DNA of 40,284 bases from DALYLB01 sp033763135 (GTDB lineage Bacteria > Acidobacteriota > Blastocatellia > RBC074), in assembly GCA_033763135.1 (NCBI GenBank), contig JANRKY010000090.1, positions 1 to 40,284 on the forward strand, given 5' to 3'. Made by a program: the position numbers and the translations under genes. Below, piece by piece: positions 1 to 7,826 of this stretch. Position 1 is the stretch's first letter. Each line of letters begins with the position of its first letter. The notes beneath the pieces were generated by a model. The model searched no databases. It saw only the letters and a list, made by a program, of their open reading frames with translations, and was not told where the DNA came from.

Positions 1-523
1 GGTCAAAGCGGTACTGGTCGATGGCATCGCCGACGCTCTGCGTAAAGTCGGTCTTTAGCTCGACCGTCGCGACGGGCAGGCCGTTTAGGAACAGCACCAG
101 ATCGATGCTGTTTTCACTGTGCTGCGAATAGCGCACCTGCCGCACGACGCGCAGCCGGTTCTGGTGATAGCGCGCGACGATGTCGGCGTTGATGGCCAGC
201 GCCGGCTTGAACTCGACAAGCTTCAGCGGCTGCTTCAGACCCAGAAGCTCAATGCCAGTACGCAGCACATCCAGCGTGCCGCGCTGGTCTAGCTGATCGC
301 GCAGGCGGTTCAGCAGCGTCTCGCCCGCCTTGCTACCGAGGTTCTTGGTCAGCGCCTGCCATTCCTTGGGCTGCGAGTCCCGCACCCACGCCAGGACATC
401 GCCGGGAAACAGCGCGCGCGCGCGGTCATAGTCTGCCGCATCGCCAGCGGAGTAGATCCAGCCGTGCGCCCCGAGGTACTGACAGATCTCGTCCTCGAAG
501 TGGATCTCCTTGTGCGTGCTCAT
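1..523 (-). CDS. hsdR: Type I restriction enzyme subunit R (HsdR), N-terminal part
   Basis: The minus strand encodes the first 174 residues of HsdR, the ATP-dependent translocase and nuclease subunit of a type I restriction-modification complex; the rest lies beyond the window edge. The visible part is the N-terminal nuclease region: an acidic start (MSTHKEIHFEDEICQYLG), then a segment with ENSIDLVLFLNGLPV and VELK, which carries the D...E-x-K metal-binding residues of the PD-(D/E)XK fold. The ATG at 521-523 overlaps the hsdS stop codon (ATGA), so the two genes are translationally coupled as in a normal hsd operon. The usual hsdM upstream of hsdS is not present in the window. Family assignment is confident; completeness cannot be judged. 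Confidence 0.9.
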   Translation of the reverse strand, partial: MSTHKEIHFEDEICQYLGAHGWIYSAGDAADYDRARALFPGDVLAWVRDSQPKEWQALTKNLGSKAGETLLNRLRDQLDQRGTLDVLRTGIELLGLKQPLKLVEFKPALAINADIVARYHQNRLRVVRQVRYSQHSENSIDLVLFLNGLPVATVELKTDFTQSVGDAIDQYRFD

Positions 524-1698
524 GCCGCCCTCCTTTCCACGTCGCGGACATCGATCTGCCCTGTCACCGCCGCCGAGATCAGCGCAGTACGACGCTCCTG
601 CAACAGCTCAATCGCCCGCTGCGCTTCGGCGATGAGGGAGTCGACCCTAGTCGTTTCTACGTCAAGCGCAGCCACTATGGCGAACTGCTCTGCTTTAGGA
701 GGAATGGGGATAGGCAGCGCCTTCAAGATTGGGACACTGATATTGACCTGTGCTGTTCCCCAGCCTTCAAGGCTGAAATAGCACTGAGCCGAAGCACTGT
801 TCATCCAGTAACAGCAGTATTCGCTCAAGGCATCTGCTGTCAGCGTGGTAATCAGCATGGTGAAACACTGACAGCCATCGAGGTGAGGAGGGACGACAGC
901 AGTGACGCCGGCGTTACCAGTCCTGACCGACACCAAATCTCCGGCACGTAGGCGCTTGGTGTCCCGATCGTTTGCGAAGGCTGGGTCAACAAATAGGATC
1001 TCCCCGACGATTTTTCCGGCACGGATGTTGGTTGAACGCAGAATGGGAATGCCTTCTTCGGCATAGGCGTGTGTCGCCGCTTCAGCAATGCCTACAACGA
1101 CGCGGCTGGCAATGCGAGAGAGGGATGCCCATTCCCAATGCGCCGGAATCTCCCCCAACCACTCGACTCCTGAGTCCTTCATCGGTGCGTCGGGGTTCAG
1201 GCCCTTGGTGACGGCGTGCGAGATGACGGCTTGGCGCTTCTCCTTCAGAAGCTCAATCAGCCGCTCCTGCTCCGCCACCAGCGCATCGATTTTCGCGGTC
1301 TCGCGGTCGAGGAATGCGGCGATGGTGGTCTGCTCAGGGAGAGGTGGGAGAACGAGCGGAAATGCGCCGATGCTTTCCTGCGAGATGCCAAAAAATGTTG
1401 AACCTCGCCTCTCGCGCAACATGTATGTGTCGAAGGTCGGGCTAGCTAGTACATAGTACAAATAGCGATTTATGAATCGTCCGTCCTTGGGTCGAAACAG
1501 CAGCAGGTGGCTGTTGAGACATGCAGGCCCGGGTAGCGTCTCAACGTATGCCAGTTTTCCCATCGCCGCACCGTCCTTCATCATCAGCAGGTCGTTTGAC
1601 CGCAATTGAATCTCAGGTGCGATGGCATATCGGTCTTCAGATACGTGGTAGCAGCGGTGCCATGCGACCGAGTCGCGCTCAAAGTGCTCGCTCGTCAC
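520..1698 (-). CDS. hsdS: Type I restriction specificity subunit (HsdS), N-terminally truncated
   Basis: HsdS recognises the target DNA for the type I complex. Two target-recognition halves are visible: the first ends in the conserved helix region after LPPLPEQTTIAAFLD, then the linker SGVEWLGEIPAHWE opens the second half, which again closes with a PPKAEQFAIVAALD helix. The first half lacks the matching opening (a SGxEWLGExPxHWE-type segment), so roughly 50 residues are missing. The 1698 start is a GTG in the middle of recognisable sequence (YTDDGPFLVTSEHF continues upstream to about 1725), and the reading frame then runs into DNA that codes for a membrane protein on the other strand. No plausible start with a ribosome binding site is seen. 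The gene is therefore probably broken, although the frame itself is intact. Confidence 0.85.
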   Translation of the reverse strand: MTSEHFERDSVAWHRCYHVSEDRYAIAPEIQLRSNDLLMMKDGAAMGKLAYVETLPGPACLNSHLLLFRPKDGRFINRYLYYVLASPTFDTYMLRERRGSTFFGISQESIGAFPLVLPPLPEQTTIAAFLDRETAKIDALVAEQERLIELLKEKRQAVISHAVTKGLNPDAPMKDSGVEWLGEIPAHWEWASLSRIASRVVVGIAEAATHAYAEEGIPILRSTNIRAGKIVGEILFVDPAFANDRDTKRLRAGDLVSVRTGNAGVTAVVPPHLDGCQCFTMLITTLTADALSEYCCYWMNSASAQCYFSLEGWGTAQVNISVPILKALPIPIPPKAEQFAIVAALDVETTRVDSLIAEAQRAIELLQERRTALISAAVTGQIDVRDVERRAA

Positions 1699-1722
1699 CA
1701 GGAACGGCCCGTCGTCCGTGTA

Positions 1723-2115
1723 TTCGTCGGCGCGACGGCCAAATACGGCGCGGTCGCGCTCGCCGTCGGCACGACCGTCAAACTGGCCCGCGCGCTCTGG
1801 ATCGTCCCGCTGACGATCGGCACGGCGCTCGTCACCCGACGCGAAGCCCGCATCCAGTGGCCCTGGTTCATCCTCTTCTTCTGTCTCGCGGCTCTCGCCA
1901 ATACCTATATCGTCATGGGCCGCGAAGCCTTCTCCGTCCTGACCCAGATCGCCCGCATCGGCCTGACCGTCACGCTCTTCCTGATCGGCAGCAGCATCTC
2001 GAAAGCCACGCTGCGAAAAGTCGGCGCCCGTCCCCTGATTCAGGGCGTCATCCTCTGGCTCATCGTCGGCATCGGCTCCCTCGCCCTGATTCGCATGGGC
2101 TGGATCGCGATCTGA
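1723..2115 (+). pseudogene. C-terminal fragment of a YeiH-family membrane protein
   Basis: The last about 130 codons of a YeiH-type (UPF0324, putative sulfate exporter) inner-membrane protein are readable from about 1723 to a TGA at 2113-2115. Visible family traits are the KYG...GTTVKLARALWIVP segment and three hydrophobic helices, the last ending RMGWIAI. Full-length members have over 300 residues and about ten helices, so more than half of the protein is missing. The open frame continues upstream to 1606 but that part is antisense to hsdS and not YeiH-like. No start signal is visible. It is a gene remnant cut at the same place as hsdS. Family call is moderately confident; the sulfate role is only what is proposed for the family. 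Confidence 0.65.
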
Positions 2116-2220
2116 AAATCATCCACGAAGACACACGAAGGAACACCAAGAAAGAGAGAGACGAACCTGTCCGGCTGTTCTTTCTTCGTGTCTCTTCGTG
2201 TGTCTTCGTGGATGATTTTT
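2115..2220. repeat. Iterated-word palindrome, CACGAAG family, copy 1
   Basis: The left arm starts AAAATCATCCACGAAGACAC and repeats CACGAAG-like words; the right arm (about 2179-2220) is its reverse complement with few mismatches. It fills almost the whole gap between two convergent genes and starts on the last base of the upstream TGA. The transcript could fold into a long hairpin on either strand, so it might also end transcription. Related copies lie at 25820-25940 and 36423-36543. Confidence 0.85.
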
Positions 2221-2226
2221 GATTTT

Positions 2227-3009
2227 TTAATGGTCGCGTCGAAGTTTCCGCCACATCAGGTCCTGCGGCGCTTCGCGATCGATGCCCTCGTAGCGCATCT
2301 CCATTTCGCGGTCGGTGAGGATGTGGCCCTGCAGCCAGACTTCGGCGGAGAGCCAGGCGCCGCGAACGAGCGTGCCCTTCAGTTCGGCGCGATTGACGAC
2401 GACCTCGATGTGGAGCTTGCCGGCATCGACATCGACGACGATGAGGTCGCTGGTCGTGTGCGGATTCTGGATCTCGCGCCACGAGAGGATGCGGCCGCGG
2501 ACGGCATAATCGTTCTCCAGCACCTTGCGGCGGGGAAAGATCTTTTCGAGGGGGGCGAAGGTCGATTTGCCCGCGCGCTGATTGATCTGCGCGCGATAGG
2601 CCAGCCCGGCGAGCGCGACGGAGATTGGGCGTTCGCGAAAATCGGCCGGGTTGATCTCGGTGATATTCTGCAGCTCGAAGAGGATCTCCATGCCGCCATT
2701 GGCCGACAGCCCGCGCGCGACGGCCTCGCCGTCCTCTTCGTATTCGATGATCTCCCACGGATAGAGCGAAAAGAGATGCTGCGCGCGAAAGGCCGGGCGG
2801 CAATCGGAATAGAAGATGCCTTCCCGCGTCTCGTAGAGCACCGTCCAGATCTCCACGCCGCCGCCGAGCGACCAGCAATAGCCGTGCATCGTGCCGCGGT
2901 CCCGTTTGACGCGGCTGCCCGTCCCGCGGCGATGCGCCTCCTCGGCCAACCCCTGATAGGAGTCCCGATCGGTCACGTTGAATCCAATGGCGCTGAAGGG
3001 TTCACCCAT
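2227..3009 (-). CDS. Conserved-looking protein of unknown function (260 aa)
   Basis: A soluble 260-residue protein with no signal peptide and no membrane helix. It opens MGEPFSAIGFNVTD, continues with an alternating beta-rich pattern and has a second half that looks like a small beta-barrel (YAVRGRILSW, then LIVVDVDAGKLHIEVVVN). I do not recognise a catalytic motif. The opening AIGF and the layout faintly recall DUF3881 proteins of Firmicutes, but this is too weak to name it. The ATG at 3007-3009 overlaps the TAA of the small upstream gene (TAATG), so it is probably translated from the same message as the antitoxin-like gene. High codon bias at third positions supports real coding. Confidence 0.6.
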   Translation of the reverse strand: MGEPFSAIGFNVTDRDSYQGLAEEAHRRGTGSRVKRDRGTMHGYCWSLGGGVEIWTVLYETREGIFYSDCRPAFRAQHLFSLYPWEIIEYEEDGEAVARGLSANGGMEILFELQNITEINPADFRERPISVALAGLAYRAQINQRAGKSTFAPLEKIFPRRKVLENDYAVRGRILSWREIQNPHTTSDLIVVDVDAGKLHIEVVVNRAELKGTLVRGAWLSAEVWLQGHILTDREMEMRYEGIDREAPQDLMWRKLRRDH

Positions 3010-3233
3010 TATCGCTTCTTGCGTGTGCTTCGGTTGGTCGGCGGTTGAGCGTCAGGCGGTTCGGGCAGTGGGGCGAACTGACGAAATCCGCGGATATTCC
3101 GCGCGCGGCCATGCTGCGGCGGCTTGTTGCTTCGGATCATTTCGGCAAACAGATCCAGATCATAATCGCACTCTCGTGCCATCTCCTCCCGGATCGCCTG
3201 CAACTCTTCCAGAAACCGTGGTCGTTGATACAT
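3009..3233 (-). CDS. Small antitoxin-like protein next to a PIN toxin
   Basis: A 74-residue protein starting MYQRPRFLEELQAIREE and containing ARECDYDLDLFAEMIRS, followed by a basic, proline-rich tail. Small proteins with an IRE(E/D)xAxxxxYDLxxI core are commonly found directly downstream of PIN-domain genes in cyanobacteria and other phyla and are taken to be their antitoxins; that is my basis for the call. Here a PIN gene lies upstream on the same strand, separated by a CAGGAT-word palindrome. The start at 3231-3233 is chosen because upstream codons are repeat-derived. It overlaps the next gene by one base. Function as antitoxin is inferred. Confidence 0.5.
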   Translation of the reverse strand: MYQRPRFLEELQAIREEMARECDYDLDLFAEMIRSNKPPQHGRARNIRGFRQFAPLPEPPDAQPPTNRSTRKKR

Positions 3234-3254
3234 AAATTCGAATGTCCGGAAGAA

Positions 3255-3342
3255 TGGACAGGATAAACAGGATTTTTCAGGATTTACAGGACAAGCCCAA
3301 AGACGCAATCCTGTTCCTCCCGAAAATCCTGTTCCTCCTGTC
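3255..3342. repeat. Iterated-word palindrome, CAGGAT family, copy 1 (no gene inside)
   Basis: Left arm of CAGGAT words (ACAGGATAAACAGGAT and so on, about 3256-3291) faces a right arm (about 3307-3342) that is the inverted counterpart with several substitutions. It lies between the PIN gene and the antitoxin-like gene and ends about 20 bases before the latter's start codon. Same word family as 11442-11920 and 18543-18681, more degraded than those. Confidence 0.75.
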
Positions 3343-3359
3343 GATGCTTGTTTCTCATC

Positions 3360-3821
3360 TTACAACTCGGTCACCAGAAACTCCGGCGTGACGATCTCGG
3401 GGACAAAGAATCCGGCCGCCGTGTTGAACAACTTGATCCGGGCCTGTCGATGAACATTGGCCAGATGGCCGAAGTTCCAGGTGACCAGATAATCGATCTT
3501 GTGAAAAGAGGCCAGCGCGACGTGCAGCGCGTCTCCCAGATACTTGCGTTGAAAGATGCCGCGGCCGACATAGCCATCAGCCAGAATGGCGGCCTCTTCG
3601 GTGATCTCCAGCCTGGGAAGAGGACGGACCAGCTCCAGATAACTGCGGCGATACGGTTCGCGCGTGCGCTCGATCTCGCGTTCGACCAGCGGCGAGACAT
3701 AGGCCTTGTAGTTTTTCAGTTCGTGCTCCCACCATCGGATCGTCATATCGCGGCGAAAGGAGTCTCCCTTGTCGAGATAGGCGCCGATGATGGAGGTTTC
3801 GAGATAGATACTGGTCAACAT
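3360..3821 (-). CDS. PIN-domain ribonuclease, probable toxin
   Basis: A 153-residue PIN-domain protein, the fold of VapC-type toxins that cut RNA with a metal held by acidic residues. It opens MLTSIYLETSIIGAYLDK, where the first acidic residue is Glu8 rather than the usual Asp; later come acidic residues in EREIERT (about 48-51), DALHVALAS with Asp97, and TWNFGHLANV with Asn116. Length fits the family. The start at 3819-3821 was preferred over a longer frame from 3911 because homology begins there. The small antitoxin-like gene follows on the same strand after a repeat insertion, giving an unusual toxin-first order. Toxicity is inferred from family only. Confidence 0.8.
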   Translation of the reverse strand: MLTSIYLETSIIGAYLDKGDSFRRDMTIRWWEHELKNYKAYVSPLVEREIERTREPYRRSYLELVRPLPRLEITEEAAILADGYVGRGIFQRKYLGDALHVALASFHKIDYLVTWNFGHLANVHRQARIKLFNTAAGFFVPEIVTPEFLVTEL

Positions 3822-3891
3822 AGGACTCTCGGCGGCGAGCAGAAAGCAGGGGGACGGCGCGAAGGCCGGGCCTTCCGCTCGCTGCCGGCGC

Positions 3892-5502
3892 CTATTGGTT
3901 CTCCACGGCAAGCTTGATCGCCGGGCTTTGGGGGATGAGTTTCAACTGGTAGCGACGCAGGTCGAGGATGACCCGGAAATGCTCCAGATAATCGCCGCCC
4001 AGAATGCCGTGCTGTTCAAAGCCGGAGGTCTCGTTGACCGCCTCCAGATCGAGGATGATCGCGCGGGAGTTGGTCTTGCGAAGCCCGCTGACCGTCAGCG
4101 TCGAGAGCCCCATCGATTCCACGCCCTCTTCGACGCCCGCCGCACCGATGACGCGGATCTTCTCGCCCGGGATCTTCAACGATTCCAGCTGATGTTTCTT
4201 GACGGCCGCCTTCGACACGACGGTCGTCGTCGCGCCCGTATCGAGAATGAAGTTCAGCGGTCGCTTGAGATCGGGCAGCCGGGTCTCCGCGCTCGCCAGT
4301 CCGCCGCTCGTGCTGCGCATCGGAATCTCGATTCCGTCGGCCAGATTCGGAACGGGCGGCGGCGCGGGCGCAACCACTGCATCTGGACTGGTCGGCGTCG
4401 CCTCGGGAATCGGGTCCGGCTTGATCGGCGTTCGGTCCAGGCTCATCTGCCGCGCCTGATAGTCGAGCGTGACGCCGAAATTGGAGAGCACCGAAAGCCC
4501 GATGTACCCGTCCGCATGCTCCCGGGCCGGCGTATTCGGATCGTGATGGACGGTCCGCAGATAGACCGGAACCGCCTCGATCTTCGTCTCGCCCATTGTC
4601 AGCGAATCGAGCAGCCCGTAGATGATCGGAAAACTGCCCGTCCCGCCGACGGCGCGCGCGCTGCCGCCGCGAGCGACCGCCTTGATGCCCAGTTTCTCGG
4701 CCGTCTTGTCCGACAAGACCGACAAGCTCGCGCCCGTGTCGATCACGAACCGCAGCGGCCCCTTGCCGTTGATCATCACCTGAATGAACGGTCGATGATT
4801 GATCAACTCGAAGGGAATGGTGGTCACGTCCTTGCCGCCCTGGCGATGAATCTTCGTCGTGCCGAGATAGCGGTAGAAATCGATCAGCCCCTTGATTCGC
4901 GCGCGGCGCTCGGCATCGGTCTTCGGCGCGACCTCCAGAAAACGCTGATAGGAGTCCGCCGCCTCGTTGTAAAACTCCAATCGCGAACAGACCCGCGCCA
5001 GCGACACATAATAGTCCGGCTCCTGCGGATCGAGCGACACCGCGCGCCGCAACCCGTCATAGGCGTTCCGCGACCGGTTCTCGAAATACTCGATGTCGGA
5101 CAGCCCCGCGATCGCGAGCGCCTCCTTGTTGTTGAACTTGACCGCCGTGAAGAGCGCCTCGACCGAATTCTGAAACTCGCCCGATCGCAGCAGCGCCGTG
5201 CCCAGCAGCGCGAACGCCCGCGCATTGAGCGGATCGGCCGAGATCACCTGGGCCGCGTTCTCATAGGCATCCTGCAGCTTGATCTGCTTGACCAGCGCGA
5301 AACTCAATCCCAGACGCGCCTCCTTGTCGGTCGTGTCTTTCGTCAGCAGATCGCGATAGATCTTTTCCGCCTGTTCAAAGTTGGCCTTGCGCATCTCTCC
5401 TTCCGCCCGCTTGAGCGATTTTCCGCGCGACTCCGCCGCGACCACCAGACAGAGCGACGCCGTCACAAGAGAGAGCAAGACCAGCCGGAGAGCGATTTTC
5501 AT
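3892..5502 (-). CDS. Exported TPR protein with two retropepsin-like aspartyl protease domains
   Basis: A 536-residue exported protein. Residues 1-24 form a signal peptide (MKIALRLVLLSLVTASLCLV then AAES). About 30-210 is a set of TPR-like helical repeats that would bind partner proteins. Two aspartyl-protease domains follow, each with the catalytic triad motif: VIDTGAS with Asp255 and ILDTGAT with Asp421, and each with a later hydrophobic-GLS or GGD flap/closing motif (GYIGLSVL, HGILGGDYL). They are separated by a proline-rich linker (about 362-388). Single retropepsin domains act as homodimers, so two in one chain could pair internally like pepsin; this is inference. Start 5500-5502 has GAGGTG upstream. 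Substrate unknown. Confidence 0.8.
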   Translation of the reverse strand: MKIALRLVLLSLVTASLCLVVAAESRGKSLKRAEGEMRKANFEQAEKIYRDLLTKDTTDKEARLGLSFALVKQIKLQDAYENAAQVISADPLNARAFALLGTALLRSGEFQNSVEALFTAVKFNNKEALAIAGLSDIEYFENRSRNAYDGLRRAVSLDPQEPDYYVSLARVCSRLEFYNEAADSYQRFLEVAPKTDAERRARIKGLIDFYRYLGTTKIHRQGGKDVTTIPFELINHRPFIQVMINGKGPLRFVIDTGASLSVLSDKTAEKLGIKAVARGGSARAVGGTGSFPIIYGLLDSLTMGETKIEAVPVYLRTVHHDPNTPAREHADGYIGLSVLSNFGVTLDYQARQMSLDRTPIKPDPIPEATPTSPDAVVAPAPPPVPNLADGIEIPMRSTSGGLASAETRLPDLKRPLNFILDTGATTTVVSKAAVKKHQLESLKIPGEKIRVIGAAGVEEGVESMGLSTLTVSGLRKTNSRAIILDLEAVNETSGFEQHGILGGDYLEHFRVILDLRRYQLKLIPQSPAIKLAVENQ

Positions 5503-5555
5503 AGTACACCTCAATGCGAATGTTCGCGGGACGACGGACCGCACGCGCAAACAGT

Positions 5556-6242
5556 TCATTTTAAAATCTCGCCGGTTTTGTTCGACCACAGCAGGAGATC
5601 CAGTTCATCGAAGTCGATTTTAATCTCGCGAGCGAATTTTCTCATGTCTTCTTCGATGGCGAGATACTTTTTTTTCGTGGAGGGCGGCGCGGGGGACGCG
5701 ATCACGCCGCACTCGTGCAGCGTCCGCAAAATGTGCTTATCCAGGATGGCGTAGCCGAAATAGCCGATATTTCGCAGATAATGGCTCGCCTCTTTGTACC
5801 CGATCCCCTTAATGCCGGGATTCTTCGCGAAGAAATCCCGCCGGGCCTCGGCGTCCTCGCCAAAGGATTCGAGCCGCGCCCGCAGCCGCAGCCCGCAATC
5901 GTCCTTCAAATATGCGCGCGTGTGAATGATATACCCCGAACGCGCTCGAGGATAGCGATGCGCGCCGATCAGCAGCCGATGCAGCTTTGCGTGCCCCGCG
6001 CGAAAAAGATGGGGGCGGACCTTTTCGATCGCCCCCAATCCCATCCGCGCGCTCGCGCCCGCCGTGAAGATGCAGAAGACAAGCTCTTCGAACAGCTTCG
6101 CATCCTCCGCCTCTCGCCGGATCGCCGCAAACTCCGCCAGCCGGGCTTGAATGATCGCGCGTTTCTCTTCGTGGCTCTGTCGCAGGGCCTCGATCAACGG
6201 ATTCACCTTCAGCCCTTCGAGAGTTGTTCGCTCAATTTCCAT
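5556..6242 (-). CDS. ogg: N-glycosylase/DNA lyase, Ogg2-type 8-oxoguanine glycosylase
   Basis: A 228-residue helix-hairpin-helix glycosylase that removes 8-oxoguanine from DNA and cleaves the abasic site. The HhH-GPD signature is clear: GIKGIGYKEASHYLRNIG with the catalytic lysine Lys150, followed by AILDKHILR with the catalytic aspartate Asp168. The C-terminus has the Ogg2 pattern ending in DELDLLLWSNKTGEILK. Length and motif layout match the Ogg2 class found in archaea and some bacteria. The start at 6240-6242 lies inside the end of the upstream oxidoreductase gene (34-base overlap), a different frame, which suggests the two are cotranscribed. An upstream extension to 6425 is only antisense-type noise. 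Confidence 0.9.
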   Translation of the reverse strand: MEIERTTLEGLKVNPLIEALRQSHEEKRAIIQARLAEFAAIRREAEDAKLFEELVFCIFTAGASARMGLGAIEKVRPHLFRAGHAKLHRLLIGAHRYPRARSGYIIHTRAYLKDDCGLRLRARLESFGEDAEARRDFFAKNPGIKGIGYKEASHYLRNIGYFGYAILDKHILRTLHECGVIASPAPPSTKKKYLAIEEDMRKFAREIKIDFDELDLLLWSNKTGEILK

Positions 6243-7570
6243 GGCGCCCGATACTCTTTCGAGACCAGCTTCTGCGCGTCCGGATCGCCGATCACCTTTT
6301 CGTTCTCGACGTCCCAGTTGACGCGGCGGCCGACGCGGAAGGCGATATTGGCGAGATGGCAGGCGATCATCGAGTTGTGGCCGATCTCGACGTCCGAGCG
6401 CGGGCGCTCGCGGGATTCGACGCAATCGAGGAAGTTCTTCACGTGATTGAAATGCATGTCCTCGCCGCCTCCGCCGCGGCGCGGTTCGCCGGCCATGCGA
6501 TAGGACTTCTTCCGTTTTTTGACCTCGGTCTCCGGATAGACTTCCCAGCCGCCGCGATCGACGACCAGCACGCCGTTGTTGCCGTGGAAGGCGACGCCGT
6601 GGTCGCGCATATACGGTCCCTGGCCGATGGCCGTGGCGTGTTCCCAGATCATGCTGAAGCCGTCGAACTCCCAGAGCGCCTGCTGCGTGTCGGGCGTCTC
6701 TTCGGCGTCATCGGGAAAGCCGAACTTGCCGCCGACCGACATCGCGGCGCGCGGCGCCTTGACGCCCATTCCCCAGTTCGCCACAGCGATCATGTGCGCG
6801 CCCCAGTCGGTCATCAGGCCGCCCGAATAGTCGTAATACCAGCGAAAATTGAAATGAAAGCGATTGCGATTGAAGGGGCGTCTGGGCGCCGGGCCGAGCC
6901 ACATATCGTAATCGACCGTGGCGGGCGGCTGTTCGTCCGGCAGCTTGGGAATATTGCCCATCCAGTCCTGATAGGCCCAGGTCTTGACCACCCGGATCTT
7001 GCCGAGCTTGCCGCTTCGCAGATACTCGATCGCCTCGGTGTAGTGGGTCGAACTGCGCTGCTGCGTTCCCATCTGCACGACGCGGTTGTGGCGCCGCGCG
7101 GCATCGACCATCACGCGTCCTTCGCCGATGGTCAGGCTGAGCGGTTTCTCGACGTACACGTCCTTGCCCGCCTGGCACGCCATCACCATCGGCAGCGCAT
7201 GCCAGTGATCGGGCGTCCCCACGATCACCAGATCGATGTCCTTCCGATCGAGCAACCGCCGAAAATCCCGCACGAGCAGATCCGGCTTCTGCTTGAAGTT
7301 CTTTTCGATCGACTCGCGCGCCTTCGCCGTCTGCTCGTCATCCACGTCGCACAGCGCAACGCAGTCGACATTGCCCGTCCGCAACATCGCCCGCAGATCC
7401 CCCGTACCCTGCCCGCCGCAACCGATCAACCCCGCGCGAAGCCGCCGATTGGCCCCCGCAACCCGATCCTGCGACGCCGCCGTCATCGACAGCGCGCTCT
7501 CCGCCGCCAGCGCTGATACCCCCACAGCCGCGGAACTCTTCAGAAATTTACGACGCGAATGGTGATTCAT
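6209..7570 (-). CDS. Tat-exported Gfo/Idh/MocA family oxidoreductase
   Basis: A 453-residue NAD(P)-dependent oxidoreductase. The N-terminus carries a twin-arginine signal (MNHHSRRKFLKSSAAVG) and a small hydrophobic stretch, so the folded protein is probably sent to the periplasm with its cofactor. The Rossmann motif LRAGLIGCGGQGTGD follows at about 44-58, then VIVGTPDHWHALP and the family's VEKPLSLT with the conserved lysine (EKP). The second half has the typical sheet with MTDWGAHMIAV. Members of this Tat-signal branch act on sugars or cyclitols, but the substrate cannot be told. The gene precedes and overlaps the Ogg gene; a heptanucleotide repeat array lies just upstream of its start. Confidence 0.9.
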   Translation of the reverse strand: MNHHSRRKFLKSSAAVGVSALAAESALSMTAASQDRVAGANRRLRAGLIGCGGQGTGDLRAMLRTGNVDCVALCDVDDEQTAKARESIEKNFKQKPDLLVRDFRRLLDRKDIDLVIVGTPDHWHALPMVMACQAGKDVYVEKPLSLTIGEGRVMVDAARRHNRVVQMGTQQRSSTHYTEAIEYLRSGKLGKIRVVKTWAYQDWMGNIPKLPDEQPPATVDYDMWLGPAPRRPFNRNRFHFNFRWYYDYSGGLMTDWGAHMIAVANWGMGVKAPRAAMSVGGKFGFPDDAEETPDTQQALWEFDGFSMIWEHATAIGQGPYMRDHGVAFHGNNGVLVVDRGGWEVYPETEVKKRKKSYRMAGEPRRGGGGEDMHFNHVKNFLDCVESRERPRSDVEIGHNSMIACHLANIAFRVGRRVNWDVENEKVIGDPDAQKLVSKEYRAPWKLSEQLSKG

Positions 7571-7599
7571 TATGGCTCCTTTGTTGAATTGGAAGAAGT

Positions 7600-7823
7600 A
7601 GCCAGTAGCCAGTTGTCAGTAGCCGGTTGCTCTGGCCGCCGAAACTATAGTCTGGCACGTTTGATTCAGGAACGGACGAGTTTATCGCGAACGAACCGAC
7701 AACCGGCAACCGACAACCGACAACCGACAACCGACAACCGACAACCGGCAACCGGCAACCGGCAACCGACAACCGACAACCGACAACCGACAACCGACAA
7801 CCGACAACCGACAACCGACAACC
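7600..7823. repeat. Heptanucleotide tandem array (CCGACAA), 18 units, with a short inverted arm
   Basis: From 7696 to 7821 there are 18 perfect-length heptads: one CCGACAA, one CCGGCAA, five CCGACAA, three CCGGCAA, eight CCGACAA. A shorter inverted arm of related words (GTAGCCAGTAGCCAGTTGTC, then AGTAGCCGGTTGC) lies at 7600-7631, so the pair could fold. The spacer between has no gene. The array ends 4 bases before the RNase Z stop codon. Exact heptads separated by two word variants suggest growth by slippage or unequal copying. Confidence 0.9.
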
Positions 7824-7826
7824 ATT

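Noticed and set aside
7696..7823. CRISPR array
   Set aside because: Units are 7 bases, directly adjacent, with no unique spacers and no cas genes.
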